Made by a program: the position numbers and the translations under genes. From Rhodospirillales bacterium (GTDB lineage Bacteria; Pseudomonadota; Alphaproteobacteria; Rhodospirillales; JABHCV01), in the NCBI GenBank assembly GCA_016776705.1, contig JADHSW010000027.1, forward strand, positions 1-19,575: DNA of 19,575 nt. The letters run 5' to 3'. Shown here piece after piece: positions 1 to 5,654 of this stretch. A model generated the notes under the pieces. The model was given only the letters and a program-made list of their open reading frames with translations. It made no database searches and was not told the origin of the DNA. The first letter of the stretch is position 1. Every line of letters starts with the position of its first letter.

Positions 1-533
1 AGTGCCAATCTCGCCATGATTTTTTTCACCTGCTTGTCGGCGACAAGACTGCAAAAGTTCAAACCCCGTGCAATATGAGCAGGTAAGGATAAGTTCACTG
101 GAAGGCGGAGGATCACATTGCTGGTTTCATCGAAGGATCGTCCATCGCGGAGCAGAATCTGCAGCGATTGATTATCCCGCTCGAGTGTCAGGACCATAGC
201 GCCGCCAAGGAGTTGTAGGCCGTTTGCCCGGGTCCCTGCCCTACGAAGCATGGGCAGAAAGGGTTTATCGCCAGTGCGGACAATCTCGGCTTCGAGTGTC
301 GGCCCGATTGCCCAAAATGGCAGGGCTTGACGGGCTTGGATGTCAGGGTCCTCGAAAGCAAGCAGGCCCCATTTTGCTGCCTCCTGATCGGTTGCCGTCT
401 GTTGAAGGAGGGGAAATAGCTGATCGATTGCCTGCCTCCCTCTCGTGTTTAATCGTGAATAATCAGATCGGTATTTTGGATTCCTGCGCAGAAACTCCCA
501 TGCCCACTGTGATGCACTCAATGAATTAGTCAT
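1..533 (-). CDS. RovC/DUF2285-type transcriptional regulator of a mobile element (C-terminus beyond window)
   Basis: This gene reads leftward from an ATG at 531-533 and is open to the window edge, giving 177 codons. A good ribosome binding site (AGGGAGA, about 8 nt before the ATG) supports the start. Residues 11-27 (QWAWEFLRRNPKYRSDY) match the conserved N-terminal block of the 'transcriptional regulator-like' domain (formerly DUF6499). The region from about residue 110 on, with a run reading LLRDGRSF and then VILRLPVNL, resembles the DUF2285/RovC DNA-binding domain. Family knowledge: such proteins sit on alphaproteobacterial ICEs, and the Mesorhizobium relative FseA activates the excisionase gene rdfS. 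Here both domains appear to lie in one reading frame. The gene is divergent from a small HTH gene followed by an integrase, so a role in excision control is inferred. The family call is good; the target is not shown. Confidence 0.8.
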   Translation of the reverse strand, partial: MTNSLSASQWAWEFLRRNPKYRSDYSRLNTRGRQAIDQLFPLLQQTATDQEAAKWGLLAFEDPDIQARQALPFWAIGPTLEAEIVRTGDKPFLPMLRRAGTRANGLQLLGGAMVLTLERDNQSLQILLRDGRSFDETSNVILRLPVNLSLPAHIARGLNFCSLVADKQVKKIMARLA

Positions 534-713
534 TTACGTTATCTCCCTATTAGTTGCGTGGTTATTCTATCGATGGGAGTGTTAACGAAAGTTGACCGGC
601 CAGTTCTTTTTCGGGCCGCTCCGCACGGTCGTTTTTGGGGGTGGTGTTTTCGACCGTTCCGGTCTGCGCACCGAATTGCTTGAATAGTCCCTATCGAAAA
701 AGAGACGCAGGCA
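534..713. promoter_or_regulatory. Divergent regulatory region with GACCG/CGGTC half-sites
   Basis: This is the 180-bp space between the leftward DUF2285-type gene and the rightward HTH gene, and it must hold both promoters. It contains four copies of the pentamer GACCG or its complement, at 594-598, 626-630, 652-656 and 660-664. The last two form a small inverted repeat (GACCG-TTC-CGGTC). No convincing -35/-10 pair was found by eye. Binding by the neighbouring regulator is inference, and the pentamer is short enough to recur by chance. Confidence 0.35.
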
Positions 714-1055
714 ATGAAAATGGAAATAACCCAAGCAGCCAACATCCCTCCCCGACGCTATCTGAACCGGGAAGAGGCAGCCGCATGGCTGGGGGTCTCA
801 ATCGATACCTTTTCTCTAATGGACATTCCTTATTGTGATTTCGGGCCGCGCTTAAAGCGTTGGGATATTGTGGACATTGAAGTCTATGCCAACGATAATA
901 AATCCTGCGACAGCGCCCGAACCTCAGAGACAAAGAGGAGAAGGCCAATATGCGACTCTACAAACGTAAAGGCTCACCGAAATGGTGGGCCTCATGGAGC
1001 GACCAGGACGGAAAGCGCTATCGCCGAAGTACTGGAACTGACGATCAAAAGCTAG
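714..1055 (+). CDS. Small helix-turn-helix protein, probable excisionase/recombination directionality factor
   Basis: This 113-residue protein has a MerR/AlpA-like winged helix-turn-helix core at about residues 15-60. The core includes RRYLNREEAAAWLGVS, typical of the DNA-reading helices of excisionases and AlpA regulators, and then GPRLKRWDIVDIEVYAND. The tail (about 65-113) is basic and not clearly a domain. Start: ATG at 714, or the in-frame ATG at 720, which is better spaced from the upstream AGG. The last 106 nt overlap the integrase gene in another frame. The position directly before the integrase and divergent from a DUF2285-type regulator matches RdfS-like recombination directionality factors. 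It could instead be a plain transcriptional regulator of the integrase. The HTH is clear; the excisionase role is inferred from context. Confidence 0.7.
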   Translation: MKMEITQAANIPPRRYLNREEAAAWLGVSIDTFSLMDIPYCDFGPRLKRWDIVDIEVYANDNKSCDSARTSETKRRRPICDSTNVKAHRNGGPHGATRTESAIAEVLELTIKS

Positions 1056-1993
1056 CAGAAGCGCTGGCTGCACAATGGGTCCAGGAAGGATTCATGGAAA
1101 GGCATTTCGGCAAAATTCCCGAGATGCCGTTTTCGGAGGCTTTGTTGAACTACGCCAAAATCCAGAAACGCGATCATGGAAGGCATTACCGGGATAAAAC
1201 CCGTTATTGTTTGAAACGCCTTCAGCAATGGTTCGGAGGATTCAATCTTTCTGAAATCACGCTCCGGGTGGTCCAGAAATTCATGGACGAAAGGCTTGAA
1301 AGTGTTTCCATGGGAACGGTGCAGAGGGATGTTTCGACCTTGCGAGCTATTCTTTACAAGGCCTATCGTGAAGGCCTTCTTGAAAAGCCTCCAAGGGTGC
1401 CGAAATTCAAACGCCTTAAATCCCGAACGCGGTGGATAACACCTGAGGAGGAAGAATGCCTCGTCAAAGCCGCAGCGCCACATTTGGCCCCTATCATCCG
1501 GCTTGCGCTCAATACCGGTGGAAGGCGTTCTGAACTTTTGGGGCTCGACTGGCGATATGTAGATATGAAAAACCGCCGGTTAACATTCATCGACACCAAG
1601 AACGGTGAAGACCGAACACTCCGCATGACCGATGCCGCCTTTATGGTATTGGTGGCAATGGGGCCGAAATCATCCGGCCCGGTTTTCATCTATAAGGACC
1701 GTCCAATGAAGGGCATCAAATCGTCCTATGACAGAGCCCGGAAGAACGCCGGTCTCGAAGACGTCCGCTTCCACGATTTACGTCATACGTTTGCTTCACG
1801 CCTCGTCCAAGGGGGCGTGCCGCTCTATGATGTGATGCAGATGATGGGGCACAAATCGCTGGAGATGGTTCAGCGATATTCGCACCTTGCACCGGACTAT
1901 CAGGAACGTGCCGTGAACGTTCTTAACGGTTTTGGGCACAATTTTGGCACAATGGCTTTTATTCCTGTTGGGGAAAATGGCTTAAGTGCTTGA
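950..1993 (+). CDS. Tyrosine recombinase / site-specific integrase
   Basis: This 347-residue phage/ICE-type integrase catalyses integration and excision through a 3'-phosphotyrosyl intermediate. The short N-terminus (MRLYKRKGSPKWWASW) is an arm-type start, followed by a SAM-like core-binding domain (about 55-150) and the catalytic domain (about 160-320). All catalytic residues are visible: Arg192 in TGGRRSEL, Lys217 in DTKNGE, His275 and Arg278 in HDLRHTFASR, His301 in GHKS and the nucleophile Tyr310 in QRYSHL. The ATG at 950 has a strong ribosome binding site (AGGAGAAGG). The start lies inside the preceding HTH gene, suggesting translational coupling. The gene stops 6 bp before the 3' end of a tRNA-Pro gene, the classic arrangement for an element integrated into that tRNA. 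It appears full length and intact. Confidence 0.95.
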   Translation: MRLYKRKGSPKWWASWSDQDGKRYRRSTGTDDQKLAEALAAQWVQEGFMERHFGKIPEMPFSEALLNYAKIQKRDHGRHYRDKTRYCLKRLQQWFGGFNLSEITLRVVQKFMDERLESVSMGTVQRDVSTLRAILYKAYREGLLEKPPRVPKFKRLKSRTRWITPEEEECLVKAAAPHLAPIIRLALNTGGRRSELLGLDWRYVDMKNRRLTFIDTKNGEDRTLRMTDAAFMVLVAMGPKSSGPVFIYKDRPMKGIKSSYDRARKNAGLEDVRFHDLRHTFASRLVQGGVPLYDVMQMMGHKSLEMVQRYSHLAPDYQERAVNVLNGFGHNFGTMAFIPVGENGLSA

Positions 1994-1999
1994 AAAGAT

Positions 2000-2050
2000 T
2001 GGTCGGAGTGAGAGGATTTGAACCTCCGGCCCCCGCCTCCCGAAGACGGT
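2000..2050. other. Probable attachment site (att) in the 3' half of tRNA-Pro
   Basis: The integrase gene ends at 1993, pointing at the tRNA 3' end, and mobile-element genes lie only on that side. In this class of element the crossover core is usually the 3' part of the tRNA, from the anticodon or T-arm to the CCA end. The exact core cannot be set here because the partner copy at the far end of the element is outside the window. The boundaries given are an estimate. Confidence 0.5.
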
Positions 2051-2076
2051 GCTCTACCAGGCTGAGCTACACTCCG
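2000..2076 (-). tRNA. tRNA-Pro (anticodon CGG), CCA encoded
   Basis: Read on the minus strand, the 77-nt sequence folds as a standard tRNA. It has a 7-bp acceptor stem (CGGAGTG/CACTCCG), a D-stem GCTC/GAGC, an anticodon stem CCGTC/GGCGG enclosing the loop TTCGGGA (anticodon CGG), and a T-arm GGAGG-TTCAAAT-CCTCT. Discriminator A and an encoded CCA end at 2000. It decodes CCG proline codons. The gene is intact although an integrase gene abuts its 3' end, as expected when an element regenerates the tRNA end on integration. Confidence 0.97.
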
Positions 2077-2199
2077 ACCGATGCTGGCATTGATCCGTTG
2101 AAGGACAATGCGTGCCTGATGGGGCGGTTTATACCCCCCAATGTTCCTTAGGGCAACTGGCATTTAGAGCATCTTATCAAGGTGTCGATCAAACTATCT

Positions 2200-2222
2200 G
2201 CATTTAAAATCCCTTTAAATGC
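2200..2222. repeat. AT-rich perfect inverted repeat between tRNA-Pro and the polyprenyl synthase gene
   Basis: GCATTTAAA (2200-2208) and TTTAAATGC (2214-2222) are perfect complements separated by 5 nt. The repeat lies 8 bp past the stop of the leftward polyprenyl synthase gene and upstream of the tRNA. It could act as a weak transcription end signal, but the stem is AT-rich and no T-run follows on either strand. It could equally be a protein binding site. Confidence 0.4.
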
Positions 2223-2230
2223 AATTTAAT

Positions 2231-3247
2231 CTAATAGGGTCGCTCGATGCAGAAGTCGATCAGGCTGATCATCGCGTCCTTGATCTCACCGTCCGGGAAA
2301 ATACCCAGTGAATCCCTCGCTATAGAGCCATAATGGCGGGCCCTTTCAACGGAATCATCCAGAGCCCCGTGTTTGGCCATCAACTGAATTGCGTGTTCCA
2401 GGTCGCCGTCGGATTGTTCCAACTCGCCCAGGGTGCGCTGCCAGAAAGCGCGCTCTTCCTTGTCCCCGCGACGGTATGACAGGATCACCGGCAGGGTTAT
2501 CTTGCCTTCACGGAAATCATCGCCAACGGTTTTGCCAAGGGTCGCCTGTTTTGCGGAATAATCCAGCACGTCATCAATCAGCTGAAACGCAACGCCCAAA
2601 TTCATGCCGAAGCCGTCCAAAGCTTCTTCTTCGATTTTCGGGCGGTCAGCGACGACCGCTCCTAGGCGGCAGGCGGCGGCGAAGAGTTGCGCCGTCTTTG
2701 CCTTGATCACATCCAGATAGGCGGTTTCACTGGTTTCCGTATCATTGGCGGTAAGCAGCTGCATCACTTCACCTTCAGCGAGCCTTGCGGACGCCGAAGA
2801 CAGAATGCCCATAACCTTGACCGAGCCGTCTTCGACCATCAGCTCGAACGAACGGCTGAACAGGAAGTCGCCAACCAGAACACTGGCCTGATTGCCCCAC
2901 ACGGAATTGGCGGTGTCCATTCCCCGGCGCAGTTTGCTTTCGTCAACCACGTCATCATGCAGCAGGGTTGCTGTGTGAATAAATTCGATGCACGTGGCCA
3001 GCGTTACATGGCGCTCCCCATGATAGCCGCACAATTTCGCCGATGCCAGGGTCAACATGGGGCGCAGGCGCTTGCCGCCAGCAGAAATAACGTGTCCCGC
3101 CAGTTGTGGAATGAGCGCCACCGGGCTTTCCATCCGGGTCAGAATTTGCTGATTGACCCGCTTCATATCGTCGGCGACGATAGCGGTTAAATCATCGAAC
3201 GAGGGTTTCTTGTCTCGTTTTCCGTCCAGTTCGACAACAATGCCCAC
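2231..3247 (-). CDS. ispB: Long-chain polyprenyl diphosphate synthase (octaprenyl/decaprenyl type)
   Basis: This 338-residue trans-prenyltransferase adds isopentenyl diphosphate to allylic diphosphates to make the long side chain of ubiquinone. It has the substrate-binding block GGKRLRP (57-63), the first Asp-rich motif DDVVD (98-102) and the second DDVLD (225-229). Lys and Gln residues of the SARM region (FQLIDD) are also present. The fifth residue before the first Asp motif is a small Ala93, as in enzymes making long chains rather than farnesyl or geranylgeranyl products. The start is a GTG at 3245-3247 with GGGAGA 8 nt upstream. The gene is transcribed away from the DUF2007 gene. Exact chain length cannot be read from the sequence; solanesyl or decaprenyl synthase is equally possible. 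Confidence 0.93.
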   Translation of the reverse strand: MGIVVELDGKRDKKPSFDDLTAIVADDMKRVNQQILTRMESPVALIPQLAGHVISAGGKRLRPMLTLASAKLCGYHGERHVTLATCIEFIHTATLLHDDVVDESKLRRGMDTANSVWGNQASVLVGDFLFSRSFELMVEDGSVKVMGILSSASARLAEGEVMQLLTANDTETSETAYLDVIKAKTAQLFAAACRLGAVVADRPKIEEEALDGFGMNLGVAFQLIDDVLDYSAKQATLGKTVGDDFREGKITLPVILSYRRGDKEERAFWQRTLGELEQSDGDLEHAIQLMAKHGALDDSVERARHYGSIARDSLGIFPDGEIKDAMISLIDFCIERPY

Positions 3248-3330
3248 TTGAGCGATCTCCCAGGGTTCTTATTATTTCCAAAACGCCGCCATTCAGCCAA
3301 CATAGCTTGACGTGTGCTCGCTTAACCCTA

Positions 3331-3360
3331 AGCATAGAAAGCTCGATAGTGGGCGGTCAA
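3331..3360 (-). promoter_or_regulatory. Candidate sigma70-type promoter for the polyprenyl synthase gene
   Basis: Read on the minus strand, TTGACC (3355-3360) is followed after 18 nt by TATGCT (3331-3336). This gives a predicted start of transcription near 3324, about 75 nt before the GTG. The -10 matches the consensus at four of six positions. It lies in the 140-bp divergent region shared with the DUF2007 gene. For that gene a TTGACG at 3307-3312 is the best -35, but no good -10 follows it. Confidence 0.4.
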
Positions 3361-3387
3361 GCCGAGAAACAGGAAATACTTATATAG

Positions 3388-3624
3388 ATGGTTGAATTGA
3401 CCCGAACCAACGATGCAGTGTTCCTTTCCTGGCTTGTCCATGCGCTGGGCGAAGACAATATTGATGTGATTGTTCTTGATGCTCATACCTCGGTTATGGA
3501 GGGCAGTATTTCAGCGATTCCGCGCCGTGTCATGGTGGCCGAAGAAAGCCTGGGCCCGGCCCGGGTAATCCTGCACGAGGGTGAAACCCTGTCCAAAAAC
3601 GGGTCAGCTCATGACCGGCAGTGA
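3388..3624 (+). CDS. DUF2007-family small protein (putative signal-transducing protein)
   Basis: This 78-residue soluble protein fits the DUF2007 pattern. It begins MVELTRTNDAVFLSWLVHAL, an alternating strand-helix start typical of the family, then IDVIVLDAHTSVMEGSISAIPRRVMVAEE, and has no membrane segment. Members are about 70-80 residues, distantly resemble PII/ACT-like ferredoxin-fold regulators, and have no proven function. The ATG at 3388 follows AGGAAA at rather long spacing. Its 3' end overlaps the next gene (the methyltransferase ATG at 3611) by 14 nt, so the two are probably co-transcribed and translationally coupled. The tail after about residue 66 is family-atypical and may be shaped by the overlap. 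Confidence 0.8.
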   Translation: MVELTRTNDAVFLSWLVHALGEDNIDVIVLDAHTSVMEGSISAIPRRVMVAEESLGPARVILHEGETLSKNGSAHDRQ

Positions 3625-4360
3625 GGCCATCGGTGAAGATGCCCTTCTTGGTGGGCGTGTGCGTCTGTTGCAAATGAAGGACGGATACCGGGCGGCTATC
3701 GACCCGGTACTGCTTGCCGCCGCCATTCCAGCCAAATCCGGCGAAAGAGTTCTCGATCTGGGGGCCGGGGTCGGTGCGGCGTCGTTGTGTCTGGCGGCCC
3801 GTGTTCCCGGCGTCAAGGTGATGGGCCTTGATATTCAACCCGCTTTGGTCCAACTGGCGACGGAAAACGCCGTTCTAAACAAATGCGATGAGGATGTTGC
3901 GTTTGTTACTGGCGATCTGCTTGATTGCACTAACGGCCTGCCAGAGGGGACCTTCGATCACGTCATGGCCAATCCGCCGTATCTTGACAGTGATAGTGGC
4001 AACCGGCCCCCGAACGCCGCCAAGGCTATCGCCAATATAGAAGGCGAGGCCGACCTGGTTGACTGGGTTCAGGCGGCGGTGAGGGCGGTGCGTCGCAAAG
4101 GCAGCGTCACTTTTATCCATCGCGGGGACCGAATCGACGAGTTGCTTGCAGCTTTTCATGGGAAGTTGGGCGAGATCGTCATTTTTCCATTGTGGCCGGG
4201 GCAGGGCAAGGCGGCAAAAAGAGTCATCCTTACGGCGCGAAAGGGCGTCGCCTCACCGGCCCGGATATCTGCGGGACTCGTCTTGCACGAAGAACAAGGT
4301 AAATTTTCGAAGGCTGCAAACGCCATTTTGAAAGACAGCGCTCCCTTATTCTTGACCTAG
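3611..4360 (+). CDS. TrmN6-like tRNA1(Val) adenine-N6 methyltransferase
   Basis: This 249-residue class I SAM-dependent methyltransferase has the SAM-binding motif DLGAGVG at about residues 49-55, the acidic end of strand 2 (GLDIQ) and the catalytic NPPY at about 121-124. NPPY is characteristic of enzymes methylating an exocyclic amino group of adenine. The N-terminal block EDALLGGRVRLLQ...DGYRAAIDPVLLAA is the family signature of YfiC/TrmN6, which makes m6A37 in tRNA1(Val). I chose the ATG at 3611 because family members begin just before this block; an upstream in-frame GTG at 3581 would add 10 residues that look unlike the family. It overlaps the DUF2007 gene. Substrate identity is inferred from the family and it might modify another RNA. 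Confidence 0.82.
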   Translation: MTGSEAIGEDALLGGRVRLLQMKDGYRAAIDPVLLAAAIPAKSGERVLDLGAGVGAASLCLAARVPGVKVMGLDIQPALVQLATENAVLNKCDEDVAFVTGDLLDCTNGLPEGTFDHVMANPPYLDSDSGNRPPNAAKAIANIEGEADLVDWVQAAVRAVRRKGSVTFIHRGDRIDELLAAFHGKLGEIVIFPLWPGQGKAAKRVILTARKGVASPARISAGLVLHEEQGKFSKAANAILKDSAPLFLT

Positions 4361-4409
4361 ACCATCCCTTGGCTTGCCTTCCCAGGGGGTGATCTTTAAA
4401 AAGGCTGTC

Positions 4410-4688
4410 ATGTTTGGATTCTCACTGACAAAACTGCTTTTCACCGCTGTCGCCATCTTCCTCGTTTGGAATGGCTTCAAGTGGTATAACCGCATGCAGG
4501 AAAACCGCGCCGTCGAGGGCGCAAACAAGCCCCGTCGCGCCGAACAGAAAGCGTCTTCCGGGGCGCAGGCAAGCAGCAATTCTTCGCTCGACGCTGAAGA
4601 GATGATTAAATGCGCTGTGTGCGAGACTTATGTATCATCGGGAAGCGCCGTTTCCTGCGGTAAAGACGGCTGCCCCTATCCGGGGTGA
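4410..4688 (+). CDS. Small membrane-anchored protein with a C-terminal Cys4 (zinc-ribbon-like) motif
   Basis: The predicted product has 92 residues from the ATG at 4410, with AAGG just upstream. An in-frame TTG at 4374 would add 12 residues. Residues about 5-22 form one hydrophobic segment (LLFTAVAIFLVWNGF), followed by a charged and Ser/Ala-rich linker. The tail carries four cysteines, CAVC (Cys68, Cys71) and CGKDGC (Cys83, Cys88), spaced like a minimal zinc ribbon. It resembles the short 'PP0621-family' membrane proteins known from many proteobacteria, whose function is unknown. The Cys4 tail would probably face the cytoplasm if the N-terminal anchor lies N-out. It sits between the methyltransferase and glyQ, about 50 nt after the former. 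Confidence 0.75.
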   Translation: MFGFSLTKLLFTAVAIFLVWNGFKWYNRMQENRAVEGANKPRRAEQKASSGAQASSNSSLDAEEMIKCAVCETYVSSGSAVSCGKDGCPYPG

Positions 4689-4710
4689 CGAATATGGATG
4701 AAACCCTTTC

Positions 4711-4739
4711 TTGACCGCAAATCGGTCGCGGATTATCTT
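4711..4739 (+). promoter_or_regulatory. Candidate sigma70-type promoter for glyQ-glyS-ppdK
   Basis: TTGACC (4711-4716) and TATCTT (4734-4739) are separated by 17 nt, the best-looking promoter in the window. The predicted start of transcription is near 4746, leaving a leader of about 27 nt before the glyQ ATG. A small inverted repeat, GACCG-CAAAT-CGGTC (4713-4727), overlaps the -35 and spacer and could be an operator. No protein is known to bind it from this sequence. Confidence 0.55.
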
Positions 4740-4772
4740 CGCTGCACTGCAACATAATGGGGCCAATCCGCG

Positions 4773-5654
4773 ATGTCGGGCGCAAGCGCAAAAGCAAGAA
4801 ATTTCCAGACGATTATTCTAGATCTGCAAACCTTCTGGGCTGACAAGGGCTGCGTTATTTTGCAGCCTTATGATATGGAAGTGGGCGCGGGAACGTTCCA
4901 CCCGGCGACGACCCTGCGCGCCCTTGGTCCCGATCCCTGGAAAGCGGCCTACGTGCAACCCTCGCGCCGCCCAACGGACGGGCGTTACGGCGAGAACCCG
5001 AATCGCTTGCAACATTACTATCAGTTTCAGGTTTTGTGGAAGCCCTCGCCATCCAACAGCCAGGAGCTTTATCTTGAAAGCCTCGCCGCTATTGGCATCG
5101 ATTCATCCCGCCATGACATTCGCTTTGTCGAAGACGACTGGGAAAGCCCGACACTGGGCGCCTGGGGCCTTGGCTGGGAAGTCTGGTGTGACGGCATGGA
5201 GGTCAGCCAGTTTACGTATTTCCAGCAGGTTGGCGGGATCGAATGCAAACCTGTGTCGCTGGAGTTGACCTACGGTCTGGAACGCCTCGCCATGTACATT
5301 CAGGGAGTGGAGAACGTTTATGATCTCGACTGGAACGGCGAGATGACCTACGGCGATGTGTACCTGCGCAACGAGCAGGAACAATCTGCCTTCAATTTTG
5401 AACATTCCAACACGGATATCCTGTTCAGGCAATTCACGGACGCGGAAACCCAGTGCGCGACGATTTTAGGTCTGGACAAGCCACTGGCCCTGCCTGCCTA
5501 CGAGCAGTGCATCAAGGCGAGCCATCTGTTTAATCTGCTGGATGCCCGCGGCGTCATTTCGGTAACCGAACGCGCCGCTTATATCGGTCGGGTAAGAGCA
5601 CTTGCCAAGGGCTGCGCCGAAGCCTGGATCGCAGGAAGCGGGGGGGCAAGCTAA
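4773..5654 (+). CDS. glyQ: Glycyl-tRNA synthetase alpha subunit
   Basis: This 293-residue class II aminoacyl-tRNA synthetase catalytic subunit forms an alpha2beta2 enzyme with the next gene product and charges tRNA-Gly in the cytoplasm. Highly conserved family blocks are easy to read: FQTIILDLQTFWADKGC near the N-terminus, QPYDMEVGAGTFHPATTLR, the motif-2-like PSRRPTDGRYGENPNR, and WEVWCDGMEVSQFTYFQQVGG. Length is normal for the family. The ATG at 4773 has only a weak G-rich ribosome binding site (GGGG about 9 nt upstream). The stop overlaps the glyS start by one base (TAATG), suggesting coupled synthesis of the two subunits in equal amounts. Confidence 0.97.
   Translation: MSGASAKARNFQTIILDLQTFWADKGCVILQPYDMEVGAGTFHPATTLRALGPDPWKAAYVQPSRRPTDGRYGENPNRLQHYYQFQVLWKPSPSNSQELYLESLAAIGIDSSRHDIRFVEDDWESPTLGAWGLGWEVWCDGMEVSQFTYFQQVGGIECKPVSLELTYGLERLAMYIQGVENVYDLDWNGEMTYGDVYLRNEQEQSAFNFEHSNTDILFRQFTDAETQCATILGLDKPLALPAYEQCIKASHLFNLLDARGVISVTERAAYIGRVRALAKGCAEAWIAGSGGAS

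Noticed and set aside
224..529. A 101-codon open frame on the + strand
   Set aside because: It lies wholly antisense to the DUF2285-type regulator gene, which has recognisable domains and a ribosome binding site. The + frame has low-complexity, non-family-like content.
635..838. A 67-codon + strand frame across the HTH gene start
   Set aside because: It overlaps the HTH gene in another frame, has no recognisable domain and shows codon content of a shadow frame.
1900..2163. A minus-strand frame running through the tRNA-Pro gene
   Set aside because: It covers a structurally perfect tRNA and the antisense of the integrase end; no protein family is recognisable.
3581..3610. Upstream GTG start for the TrmN6-like gene
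   Set aside because: The extra 10 residues lie deep in the DUF2007 gene and precede the family's normal N-terminus.
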